DNA from: Trifolium pratense
Lineage: Eukaryota > Streptophyta > Magnoliopsida > Fabales > Fabaceae
Assembly (NCBI RefSeq): GCF_020283565.1
Contig: NC_060061.1
Location: 41,577,362 to 41,641,361 of the forward strand
Direction of reading: 5' to 3'
DNA: 64,000 nucleotides
The position numbers and the translations under genes were made by a program. Within the stretch, counting starts at the first letter, position 1. Each line of letters begins with the position of its first letter. This document shows, in pieces, positions 22,512-33,980 of the stretch. Under the pieces are notes generated by a model. That model saw only the letters and a list, made by a program, of their open reading frames with translations. It had not been told where the DNA came from and ran no database searches.

Positions 22512-24665
22512 ATGACTTTCATCACTCGGCTATGCTTGTTAGGGCTTTTATTCAGCTATGTGACCATTTGCTTTGCTAGGAACATGCCCAAAGGTAATAT
22601 GACTTGTTGATTTCTTTATATTTGTTTTGAAACATTTTCTTTTGACTCGATGAATCTATTTGTTGTTTGCGAAAAATTTAATCTATTTGATAATTATGTA
22701 TTTTTTGATCTTTTTCTATTCAATCATACGTATCAAAAGAATACTCAAATGTAAGATTGGCAGATTGCATTAACTACACTTTTGAAAGTGTTTTTATGTC
22801 ATCAATGTATTTTTGAAAGAATTCGAAAATAAGGAAATGGTATGATTTAGCGATTTATTTTTTTCTGAAAGTCCTTGTTGCACCAAACAAATACCAAATT
22901 ATCCCACTTTTTATAGAAAATTCAGTAAAATCCCGTGTATGGTAGGCCGCAACATGGCACCACTGTGAAGGCAGCCATAGCGGAAAGCATGGCGCCATAG
23001 GGTCTGTGTCCACAGATTGGGACAATACAAAACTTTTTTTTGAAAAGTGAGACAATTTGGTTTTTTTTTTTATGTAACAAGGACTTTAAAAAAAAAATCC
23101 CATTTAACTAGTATTATATATCACAATTTTAAATATCAGTCACAAAACAGAATAAGAACTAAAGAAATGGTATGATAATTGCAGTAAAATGCAGTCATAA
23201 TGCAATTTAATTGCAGTTTCGATAACATAAAACTACTATTATGTGGCATAAGTAGTTACATACATTTTTTATTTAAAACCTTGCTCTATTGTATTGAATG
23301 TGCTAGCTCCATTACAACTTCAAATATTATTTATTTTTTATATTCACTAATTATTTTATTTATATAACAAAAATATTATATAAATAGTGGCATTGCCTTT
23401 AATAGGGAACCAAAATAACCAATATGAAATAGTAAATGATTACGGAGAACCGGTGGCTAATCCTGGACATGATCCCAAAAATCCTCCTCCTTCTCATCCA
23501 CTTCAAGGTAAGTATATTATTGTTATCATGATTTTATTTTATAACTCTTGTATTTGAATTCTAAAAATCAAATTTTCTTATCAACTTTTATTTAAGTTAT
23601 TTTTTTTCAATTTTATTTTTTTTTGTCTTTTGAGTAGACCATTATTTTTATTTATATAACAAAAATATCATATAAATAGTGGTATTGAACGACTTTAACA
23701 GGGAACCAAAATAACCAATACGAAATAGAAGATTACGGAGAACCGGTGGCTAATCCCGGACATGATCCCAAAAACCCTCCTCCTTCTCATCCACTTCGAG
23801 GTGAGTATATTATATTTATTACGATTTTATTCTTAACTCTAGTATTTGAATTTTAAAAATGAAATTTTCTTATCAACATTTATTTATGTTATTTTTTTTT
23901 CCATTTTTTTTGTCTTTTGAGTAGACCATTATTTTTATTTATATAACAAAAATATTATATAAATAGTGGTATTGATCGACTTTAACAGGGAACCAAAATA
24001 ACCAATACGAAATAGAAGATTACGGTGAACCGGTGGCTAATCCCAGACATGATCCCAAAAATCCTCCTCCTTCTCATCCACTTCGAGGTGAGTGATTATA
24101 TTATATTTTTTTTTCTCTCCTAAATTCATTTTTTTTGTCTAATAGCCCAGTGACTAGAAATTCTACTTTAAAGATGAATAAATAGATTGTCCGGTCCGGG
24201 CTTCGATATCACCTTCTGCAAAATATATGTGATGTCCCAACGAACTGAGATAAGATCACTGAGACAAAATGCATTATAATTTAAGGAAAATATTTATTTA
24301 TTGAAAAATAAAGATATTAAATATTTGTTAGCAAAAAGATATTCATTGATATAGTTAAGGATAATATTTATTTATTATGAAGGACAATGTAAATTAAGCT
24401 ACTAGGCTTGGTCTAGTGGTGAGGGATTTGAATAATATGCTGGAGCTCTCTGGCTCCATTGTAAATAAAAGAAGGACGGTGTAAATTACGGTCATTATTC
24501 AAATGAATGGTTACATTTTTTTTTCAGAGTAAGTGATGTAAATTGGTTAAACTTACTATCATCCAAAATTTAAAAGAAAAATTTGACTTGCCTTAATATT
24601 CTCACGAACTAAAAAGTTCATATCTAATACTTTCGTCTCTTTTTTTTCCCTTTTATGCAGATTAG
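22512..24665 (+). CDS. PSY: Secreted PSY-type sulfated peptide precursor with three PSY motifs
   Basis: PSY here means plant peptide containing sulfated tyrosine, not phytoene synthase. Exons 22512-22593, 23406-23507, 23702-23800, 23989-24087 and 24661-24665 join in phase with GT-AG introns, giving 387 nt and 128 aa. Residues 1-22 (MTFITRLCLLGLLFSYVTIC, then FA) form a signal peptide. Exons 2-4 each encode GNQNNQYEI followed by a block whose core reads DYGEPVANPGHDPKNPPPS, close to PSY1 (DYGDPSANPKHDPGVPPS). The Asp-Tyr that directs tyrosine sulfation by TPST and the ANPxHDP core are kept in all three; copy 3 has Arg where copies 1 and 2 have Gly. Exon 5 adds only Asp and stop. PSY peptides are secreted growth signals sensed by leucine-rich-repeat receptor kinases. 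The extended family, processing sites and receptor are inference. The upstream in-frame open stretch lacks an ATG. Confidence 0.88.
23345..24087 (+). repeat. Tandem intron-plus-exon duplication in the PSY gene (three units)
   Basis: Each PSY exon is preceded by a related intron tail with TTTATTTATATAACAAAAAT followed by ATATAAATAGTGG. The exon starts are spaced 296 and 287 bp. Units 2 and 3 are closer to each other than to unit 1: both lack one codon (GAA in place of GTA-AAT) and end CTTCGAG rather than CTTCAAG. Confidence 0.9.
24141..24220 (+). repeat. SINE-like fragment in PSY intron 4
   Basis: TAGCCCAGTGACTAGAA resembles a tRNA A box, and GGTCCGGGCTTCGATATCAC about 50 bases on resembles a B box. 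No cloverleaf; low certainty. Confidence 0.35.
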
Positions 24666-25520
24666 TTAGGACAACTATGAAAGAATATAGGAGTTAAAGG
24701 CACTGTTTTAGAACCATCCGAAGTTCATCGAGTTCAATCACACTATTCTCAATGTGTTATGGAAATGAATCACGAGAAAAAAAATAAGCCACGTATTTGA
24801 GAAACTATTAAAAAATTAAATTTTTTGTGTGTTATTTGCATCAAGAATGAAAATAAATTAAAGAATATAATCCATAATGCACCTTTTCATTATTATAATG
24901 CACAAATATTTTTTGTTTTTGGTTAACCAAGGTTAAGAATTGTTTATTTTAAGCATTGAACTCAGAACCATTGATTTTAGGGAAAGATTACTAAACATTT
25001 GAAGACAATTATTTGGTTGCATAACTTTTAAATTACGGTGAATTTTGTTTTTTTTTTTGTTACGATTAATTCAAATTTTGTTGAAACAAAGAGAAAAATA
25101 ATAGACCGGCAATGAATCGAAAAAATAGAAAAAGATAGTACTAACAATGAACCGAATAAATAGACTCAAATAGATTTACATGTCAATATTGTAATTTTTT
25201 TATTCGATTTAATTTTAATTTTTTTTTGTCAAGTAGTTTAATCGCTAAAAATTTCACCCTTAAAATTTGATTAGATACATCTGAATGAATTAAAATTTGA
25301 GTTTTTGTTGAGGAGTAGTACTTAGCAACATAACTAACCCATCACAAAGCCTACATCTTTGGATGTTATTTACTTGGTTCACTTTCCACACCCAATCTAG
25401 ATTTTGTGATGCATATCTTCAATTCATATATCTAATAAACACCATAAAAAAAAAAAACACACTAAAAAGAATACATCAAAAACCTATTTGAAATTTTCCA
25501 ACATAACTAGAACAACTAAC
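24666..25520. other. PSY 3' region and NDA promoter
   Basis: AT-rich, no open frame of interest. The 3' UTR of the PSY gene and the upstream region of the NDA gene share this stretch. Confidence 0.5.
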
Positions 25521-28500
25521 ATGTCTTGGTTAAGAAATCTCTCAAAATTTTCCAACATTAAATCATCTCAAAGACCCAACAAAACAGACCCATTTTTTCT
25601 TTTACCATCATTCACTTTTCTCTCCCATTTCAGTTCTCAACCCATTGAGGAAAAGCCTAGTGTTAAACATATTGAGTATGCTTCAAGTTTGCAACCAACA
25701 AAGCCTCATGAAAAACCAAGAGTGGTTGTTCTTGGTTCAGGTTGGGCAGGGTGTAGACTCATGAAAGGATTGGACCCTAATATTTATGACATTGTTTGTG
25801 TCTCACCTAGGAATCATATGGTTTTTACTCCTCTCTTAGCTTCCACTTGTGTTGGAACTCTTGAGTTTAGATCAGTTGCTGAACCTATTGGAAGGATTCA
25901 ACCTGCTATTTCTAGGGAGCCTGGTTCTTATTTCTTTCTTGCCAATTGTACTTCCATTGATGCACACAATCATACGGTGTGTTAACATGAATATTCTTTT
26001 TTTTCTAGCTAGTATTTGAACATGAGTGCAAATGTTAACACACACACACACACACATATAAATAGTTTCTAAAATTATTATTGGATTTAATCTGCTTAAA
26101 AAAATACAGGCTAAATTGCATTTTTTGCCACCTGATTTTCACAAACTTGCGATTTTAGCCTCTTTAATTTACTTTCATAATAGTACTTTTGGCCCCTTTA
26201 ACAAACTTGCAATTTTGGCCCCCTAACTTTAGTCCCTTTTGCAAAATGGTGGCTCCCCACTAATTTTGACCAAGTCAATGCACACGTGGCAAGTGACCCA
26301 CATGTCACGTCAGCATGTCTTGCCACTCAAACAATAACTCACATGTCATGCCAACATAACTTGCCACATATGCTGATGTGGCATGTGAAAGTTAGAGGGC
26401 CAAAAATGCAATTTAGCCTAGTTTCTTTGCAAAAAAAATTCAAAGTATCGAGTCGTTTTAGTCTTTAAATGTGCGAGACAGTGTATCCATAGTCGCTAAA
26501 TGTGTTCAAACATCATGTAAGTGACTAATGGAAGATGCATTCAAGATAAATTTAACTAACAACAACCACATTTAACGATCAAATTGATTAACTAAAAGAC
26601 ACATTTCGGTATGTTTTTTGTAATTTTGGATAACTCAGGGGATATAGCAATACACAATACCACATTTTACTCGTTTATTCCTTGATAAGATTAATTGATT
26701 ACAATGATTTGGAACATGTTTGGCCAAGAATTTATTTTTTCCATGTCAACTTATATCTTACTACGTTTCTTTCCTTCAACATATTTTCTCAATCTATTTA
26801 TTTTTTGCTCCAAGAAAAACATAGTATGATATTAATTTTGGTTGGAATGTGGTTGAAATGTTGGTACTTGCAGTGTGGCTTATATGGAAAATTTGTATCT
26901 GATGTTTGGTTTTGAAGGTGCATTGTGAGACTGTAACTGATGGAGAACAGACAATAGATCCTTGGAAATTTACAGTCTCTTATGATAAGCTAGTAATTGC
27001 ATTAGGATCACATCCTGCTACTTTTGGAATTCAAGGAGTCAATGAACACGCCATTTTCCTTCGCGAAGTTCATCATGCACAGGAAATTCGTCGAAAGTTG
27101 CTCCTCAACTTGATGCTATCTGATGTTCCAGGTTTGCTACAATGTTTTAAGCCATACTTGGATAAACAACTTAATTTATTGCTTATAGCATAAACACTTA
27201 TCGTATATCTGCTTATGTATTAGCTATTTCTATAATGTCTAACTGGTTTCATATAAGCTATTTCTATATATGAAAATAAGCTTAAAACAGCTTATGGACA
27301 TGTCATATAAGCTGTTTCTGTAAGTTCTGTTAAGTAGTCTCGCAAGTGTTTATGCCACTAGATAAGATCAAATAAGTCGATCCAAGCAAACACTTAATCT
27401 TAGTATGTGTTGTTGAGTCATTCTGTTAATCAATTCTGTGTTTTACTTGGATACAGGAATTTCAGAAGAGGAAAAAAAAAGGCTTTTGCACTGTGTTGTT
27501 GTTGGAGGTGGTCCTACTGGAGTTGAATTCAGTGGTGAACTTAGTGATTTTATCATGAAGGACGTTCGTCAAAGATATACTCATGTGAAGGATTACATCC
27601 GTGTTACATTAATCGAGGTATGTTCAATAGTATCAGATATATGTAATACAAAATTATGCAAGCCATTTTTGGTTTTAGAAAATTACCATTTTTCTATGTC
27701 AAAGATGTCTTTTACTTTGTTCTAAGGGAACTTATGTTGTTAACCAATTTATTAGGCCAATGAGATATTGTCATCTTTTGACGACCGACTCAGGCTCTAC
27801 GCTACTAAGCAGTTGACTAAGGTAAGCTAGGCATTTCTGCATTTTGAATGATTCATATAAGTTTTAGTTTAACATGATACATTAACATTATCTTGAGGTG
27901 TTTCTGATTGGTTGTATTGTGTTGATAGACGCTATGTTTATACAAGAATTATGTCTTTCACATACTGATGAAACTCGTCATGATAATAGTACTGTTTAGT
28001 TGTTTACATTTTCTATATTAGTTTTATATTTTCCAATATTGTAGTTTATCTCAGTCAGGAGTTCGTCTTGTTCGTGGCATTGTGAAAGACGTTAAAGCGC
28101 AGAAGATTATCCTAAATGACGGTACTGAGGTTCCGTATGGTTTGTTGGTTTGGTCTACTGGTGTTGGTCCATCGCCAATTATTCAATCTTTGGATCTCCC
28201 AAAAGCTCCCGGTGGAAGGTTAGTCTCATTACTCAACATTGTTGCATTCGCTTCACATTGTCAACTACGGAAAATTTGCAAAGTTGCAGTTGATTTATAA
28301 ATAGAATTATAATCTTTTATCTGCCATGTAATGAAAGAAATCTCAAAGAAAATTCTGACTATTCTTATCTCAGGATTGGTGTTGATGAGTGGCTTCGTGT
28401 TCCTTCGGTACAAGATGTGTTCTCAATAGGTGACTGCAGTGGATTTGTTGAAAGTACAGGAAGACAAACACTTCCAGCATTGGCCCAAGTAAGTGATATT

Positions 28501-29233
28501 AGAACCAACCCTTTCATTTCATGTTTTCACTTTTTATAAAGTATGGACACTCCTCGGATTAAGCGTGTCCCGATGTTGGACACGCGTCGGTGTCCTACAC
28601 CGATACGACGCCGGCACTTATGATTACATTTAATTATGTCATTTTTTCAAATTATTATCGGTGTTGACGTGTCAGTGTCATGTCCGATGTCCGTGTTTGT
28701 GTCCGTGCTTAAACAGTTTCTGATACCAAAACCAAATAGAGCCTTTAGTAGTTCTGATAGTTTCAACTTTTCCAGAAAGTTTGTTTTCGGCCATTTGATA
28801 CATTACCATTTGGATTTCACAGGTGGCAGAAAGACAAGGTAAATATTTAGCAAGTATGTTGAATAAAATTGGTAAAGAAGGTGCAGGCCATGCAAATAGT
28901 GCAGAAGAAATAGAACTTGGTGATCCTTTTGTTTATAAGCATCTTGGAAGCATGGCAACTATTGGAAGATACAAAGCTCTTGTCGACCTTAGACAAAGCA
29001 AGGTAATTAATATAACATCATTCCTTAGCTTTAAAAGCTTTCGTGTTATTATTGTTACCTTACTAATCAAGGTCGTGCAGGAGGGAAAAGGGTTAGCACT
29101 GGCCGGAGTTCTGAGTTTTTTTATTTGGCGCTCGGCGTATATTACACGCGTTGTCAGCTGGAGGAACAGATTCTATGTATTTATCAACTGGATTACAACT
29201 CTTATCTTCGGCCGTGATATAAGCAGACTATGA
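25521..29233 (+). CDS. NDA1: Internal alternative NAD(P)H:ubiquinone oxidoreductase (type II, NDA class)
   Basis: Eight exons: 25521-25976, 26918-27131, 27457-27617, 27756-27821, 28055-28218, 28374-28488, 28823-29002, 29081-29233. All are GT-AG and in phase; 1509 nt give 502 aa, close to Arabidopsis NDA1/NDA2. The enzyme passes electrons from matrix NAD(P)H to ubiquinone without pumping protons, bypassing complex I. The N-terminus is basic and Ser-rich, as in a mitochondrial presequence. [14 protein letters not shown] (GxGxxG at 72-77) binds [20 protein letters not shown] (240-245) binds NAD(P)[10 protein letters not shown] is the second FAD contact. There is no EF-hand insert, which separates it from NDB types. 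The C-terminus [14 protein letters not shown] ends in a canonical peroxisomal signal SRL; dual mitochondrial/peroxisomal targeting is known for NDA proteins. Introns 1, 2 and 6 carry repeat insertions. The NDA1 versus NDA2 choice is arbitrary. Confidence 0.94.
26108..26421. repeat. Inverted-repeat element in NDA intron 1
   Basis: Opens GGCTAAATTGCATTTTTTGC and closes GGCCAAAAATGCAATTTAGC. Between them are GGCCCC-TTT words and CACATGTCA/TGACATGTG words. About 310 bp, non-coding. Confidence 0.65.
27180..27400. repeat. Family C MITE in NDA intron 2
   Basis: Shares GCTTATAGCATAAACACTTA, TAGCTATTTCTATAA and AGATAAGATCAAATAAGTCGA words with the copy at 17838-18102, ending GATCCAAGCAAACACTTAA. The 5' end is degraded. 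Confidence 0.6.
28540..28715. repeat. Family A MITE in NDA intron 6
   Basis: Contains ATTTTTTCAAATTATTATCG and GTGTTGACGTGTCAGTGTCA, matching the copy at 605-776 almost word for word, with ends GTATGGACAC and GTGTCCGTGCTTA. Confidence 0.7.
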
Positions 29234-29742
29234 ATAAAAACAGTGGCAGAAGAAAGAGGTAATTGACGACCGAGCTTGAACCTTGAAGGACAAGGCAATG
29301 AAACTTTCATCTTGAAACTTCTCATAAATCAGAAATCTCACCATCCTATGTCCTTTTGTACAAATTAAAAACCAAGAAATCATTTCTCATGTTCATAATT
29401 AAACTACTCATGAAATGCATGATCTATATGAAATCAATTTATTTACTTACATGTACATAATCTCTTTTTGGTCAGTAAATTCTTGGATTGAAAAAATTGT
29501 CACAAGTTACTCTTGCAATTGATACTGTGTTAAAATGTATAATTAGATTGAATATAAGGACAAATCATTATTTAGATAGTATACGAAATCCTTGATTTGG
29601 CCAGGAAAGACTGCACTGCTTTGGGCCCTAGAAGCGAAGGGAATGAGCTCGGCTGCTTATCCTCTACACTTCTTTTTTTTCTCCGTGCCCCTTTCGCAGT
29701 AATCATCTGATTAATATTATTACAATTTTTTAATCTTCAGAA

Positions 29743-32700
29743 TCAAAATATCTTGAAGAGGGATGATGACCTTGAAGTTTTCTGACTTCCTAACCAGTGT
29801 TGCATATGGACCCCAATAGCATCCAAGTACATGCTACTCCTCCCATGAAAACCCACCACCTTTCCCTCCGTTTTCGTTGAAGTGAAAAACTTCCCTACTT
29901 CATCACCAAATGGACCATACTTTCCTCTACTAGTATGGAAAGTCAGCGACTTAATGACTATAGCTTGTTCATCAGTAGCAACCGTACCATGATAGCCTGT
30001 TATGCAAGACAGAACCTCATTCGGATACTCCAATTTTATCTATGAACACAATATAGGCATCATTAGTAAGACTAAACTGACTAAGAATGAATAAGAAAAA
30101 CCTTTTTGTGTTAGAAATCATGAATCTGCTTAAGATTATTCATACCCTATGTGTGATGCTTCCTACATTACCACCATGCTTCACAGACCATACAGATTGC
30201 TTATTCCGATCATACTCGATTTGAATTGAGCAAATTCCTTCTGGTGATTTTGTCAAATAAATCTGCTTAATATCAGAAAAGACTCCGTCATCCCAAGGTC
30301 TACCTCCATCTCCACCCCATGGACCTGGTCCGCATGGAGCTGGTTCTTTAATCACACCACTAGGAACCTATGAAGTCGATGGCAAATTATTTGAAATATG
30401 ATATACATGATTCCGAAGATAACATAACATAATTTGACAGTTGGATTGCTTATTTTCATATGCTACAAAAAGATATTATGTATCAGTTAAAATGATAGTT
30501 TGTCACGTCCTATTATATATATGATATGATAACAGTATACCGTAGACTCGTGTGTAACACCGGAAAGGTGATATATCAAAGCATTAGCAGAAAATGATTT
30601 AAGAAATACCTCTTCAAGTGGTGCTGGTTTAGAAAGTACAGGTTTGGTTGGCCATTGAGCACTTTTGATTTCAGTAATACTTGGTTCTCTTGGTATGATT
30701 TCCATGGAGGGAGATGTTGGAACTGATACTATTACTTTTCCTTCTATGACATGTACACCAAGAGCATCTAGAAATAAACCTTTTCTACCATGAATGCCAA
30801 CTACCTTTCCTTCTTTCAGCTTTGTTGTGAAATAAGTTCCATATTCATCTCCAAATGGTCCATAAGTCCTTTTGGTAGTGTGGAATGTAAGTGACCTTAT
30901 AATAGAAGGCCCCATGTACATCAAAGATCCATAGTAGCCTGATATATGTGTTAGTACTTCATTTGGAAAATCAAAGATCATCTGCAAAATTACGCGTAAA
31001 AACAATTAGGCCCCGTTTGGATAAACAACTTACGTAAGTACGCGAGAGCTTACATAGTAAGCTCTTATGTAATCACCTTTTCATGTTTGAATCCTCCAGC
31101 TCCACCATATTTGTGTCCCCATACGGCCTCTCCATCAAGATCATACAAAACTCTTATCCACACAATTCCAATGTTACGCGACAAATCGATTTGCCTGATT
31201 CCAGTGTAAGGTCCATCATCAAATACATATCCACCATTACCACCCCAAGGTCCATATGTTACCACACCATCATCAACTATTGATGGTGCCTTCACCATAG
31301 GAACTATCTGAAGTTAACAAAGATTCTTAGTTTCACTTCTTGCAAACATGCACCAAAACATAAAAGTTGAGAAGAAAATTAAGGAACGCTTTTTTCTTAC
31401 CTTTTCTTTTGATTCAATACTGTTAGGTTCTTTAAAGGTGAGAATCTTATTGGTTGGTGAAGTTTTGCTAGAAAAACCATCTTTCTGTTTTACAGCAACA
31501 ACAATATCAAAACCTTGGCTAACACTTCCTTGTATTACAGAATAACCAACACTGTCATTGGTGTTATTAATGTGGTTGTGTGAATTAGACAATGTTTTGG
31601 ATGGTTTTGGCTGCTGATAGGACCTTAGATGGACTCCAATGGCATCTATGTGCCAACCATATCTGCCATGGAATCCAACAATCTTGGCTCCTGTCACTGG
31701 CAAGGTAAAGTATGTTCCTTGTTCAACTCCAAATGGTCCATAGAGTTTCTTGTTACTCTCAAAACTTATTGACCTGATGAAGATTGGTCCCCATTGATTT
31801 AAGCTACCATAGTATCCATCAACGGATGTTAGGAACTCATTTGGGTAATCAAGTTTGATCTGCACCACAATCATAAATGTTTAATGTTAAACAATTATGT
31901 GTATTGACATATACAATCAATTTTCAGGAATTATAAATAATACTCCCTCCCGTCTCATATAAGCAAAGATTCTTTTTCAGGTTCATTGAATAACAAATGT
32001 ATTTGGTCTATAATATGAACCAGATACATCAGTTATTCAATCAACCTGAAAAATGAATCTTTGGTTATCTATGAGACCAGAGGGAGTATTGATTATGGCC
32101 AATTGCTATTGAGCCGAGGTGGATCCTGAAGGATGTTTGGTGATGTTGAAGCGCAACAGAATGCAGATGTTCTGCATCTCATACCTGCAAGTACTCCAAC
32201 GCTTAAGTTAGTGAGAAATCAAGGGGAGTGAGAGGTGATAAAAATGGTGTGTATCTTTCTCTTGAGTGAGAGAGGCCAATAAATAATGGAGCTCATCGAG
32301 AGAACTCGTTGAGGTCGTTGTGCAATATCCGCAATAATTAGCAGATTGACCTCTGATCAGCATCACACTATGATAAATGATTATCCCCAGAGGGCATTAA
32401 GTGTGTGCTTAGCCCTAGGCCGCTAATGAGATGATTCAGTTCGGATGAGCCTTGGCACAGTCCAGAACAGTTATTAAGCACACAAAAAATTTGATTAACA
32501 TGTTATTAGGATTTGTTTTGAGTGGATGGTAACGGGTTGAGTCATTCTATTATGTCTGATGAGACGTCCCTACCCTACCCTAACGCGTCTAGTCATTAGT
32601 AAAAACTAACAAGTTGGACCTTCAAAATAATAAGTTAAGGACATAGAAAATTTACCTTTTCAATTTTATGGCCTCCACTTCCACCATGCTTCAATGACCA

Positions 32701-32865
32701 AACAGAATCTCCTTCTTTGTCATACTCAATCTGAATGGAGTCAATTCCTTCTCCATGAACTATCACCAATTGCCTTATTGTTGAATAAACACCATCATCC
32801 CAGCTATATCCTCCACTTCCTCCCCATGGTCCAACTGATACCGGTTTCTCCTCTAAACTCTGCAT
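29743..32865 (-). CDS. Jacalin-related (mannose-type) lectin with three jacalin domains
   Basis: Exons on the minus strand are 32865-32656, 31859-31401, 31307-31077, 30981-30610, 30367-30146 and 30039-29743. All junctions are GT-AG and phase 0; 1791 nt give 596 aa. Each jacalin beta-prism domain is split over two exons: the first carries GPWGGSGGYSWDDG, GPWGGNGGYVFDDG or GPWGGDGGRPWDDG; the second carries YPNEFLTSVDGYYG, FPNEVLTHISGYYG or EYPNEVLSCITGYHG and the sugar-binding loop GRYGWHIDAIGVHL, GRKGLFLDALGVHV or GRSSMYLDAIGVHM. The loop Asp is present in all three. No signal peptide is seen, so a cytosolic or nuclear lectin, as for mannose-type JRLs, is likely. Domains are joined by Ser/Pro/Lys-rich linkers, that after domain 1 being longest. 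The start at 32865 coincides with an acceptor-like TTAATGCAG, so a short upstream first exon is possible. Confidence 0.9.
31942..32092. repeat. Stowaway-like MITE in lectin intron 1
   Basis: Terminal repeats CTCCCTCCCGTCTCATA and its complement TATGAGACCAGAGGGAG, flanked by TA. The two arms pair almost throughout around ATTCAATGAACC/GGTTCATT words. Non-autonomous Tc1/mariner-type. Confidence 0.8.
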
Positions 32866-33904
32866 TAAAAAACATCATTCAATTTAAAAATGTTAAAAAA
32901 AGTGAGTCAAAATACAAGGTAGTTGAACACATAATTTGCAATAAAAAATGCATTGATTGATTCATAAGTAACATAATCTTCTTTAGTCATGCACTACCAT
33001 CTTCTTTTTGCTTTTGTGATTATACTTAGAATTGTTGAAAAGAGAAGGCTGAAAGTATAAGTGTTTAGAGAAGGCTTAATAGGAATTTATGGTAGCAAAA
33101 AGTGAGGTTTATGCTTGACAGAAGATTATGAAGAAGGTACTAATTTGGAATCCACAATGGAAGGAAAGAATTGAAAGGTAGAGGAATCATGTTCCATGTA
33201 GAATTAGTCTCATGTTTCTTATAATTTCATTTTCATGCATTTGTGTGAATGTCACTTAGTAAATACTAAATAGTGTTTTTCCAAAATCTTATTCTCCATT
33301 TACAGCCCAAAATAAAATTCTGTCAATGAAAATGGAATGAAATTTCTATGTTATCTTAAATTCTCCATTTGGAATATAGAAAGGTGCACATCAACTATGC
33401 AAGTTGATTGAGCTGGCAAATGGAATCACTTAGTGGTAAGTTTTGTAAATTCTCCAACTATGTTATCATCAAATGCATATTATGCTACCTTCATGCTTAA
33501 TTGTTCAAGAGTCTAGTAATCTTGTTGTCTTTTGTTTTTTTTTTGTAGGGTGAATATTTTCTAGATAATACATATATTCAAGATAATTACACATGAAGGA
33601 AAGGTAGACATGTAATAAATTGTGCTGCTAAGCCTTTCGGTATAGCAAAACCAATAGTTGAAAAAGTAATTTTGTTTTGAAATTGAAATTCATGTTGATG
33701 ATGTTGGTTGATTTAGTTTTTAGAAAAGTAAAGAAAAATTCATGTTAATGGAAATTATTGGCCTCTATAAATTTATTACATTTAATTTTTATTATATTAA
33801 ACATTTTATGTAATACACATACATTCTGTTGTAAAAATCTCTTTAATACTATTTTTTTATAGACAAAAATGTATGTTTGTTAACTTGTTAGTGTGTTATG
33901 TTAA
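32866..33904. other. Lectin upstream region
   Basis: Upstream of the minus-strand lectin start. No supported gene. Any leader exon of the lectin would be within the first few hundred bases, but I could not fix one. Confidence 0.4.
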
Positions 33905-33980
33905 TAGTCAGGATTTGAATCCTGAATCGCTTCTCAAACTTCTATGGGCGTTTCAACTCAATCACTTGAGCTACGCTTTA
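33905..33980 (-). repeat. SINE-like tRNA-derived fragment
   Basis: On the minus strand, GTAGCTCAAGTGATTGAG resembles an A box and GATTCAAATCCTGAC a B box. No cloverleaf, so not a tRNA gene. Confidence 0.45.

Noticed and set aside
25488..25520. Upstream extension of the NDA first exon
   Set aside because: It would start at TTG; the first in-frame ATG is at 25521.
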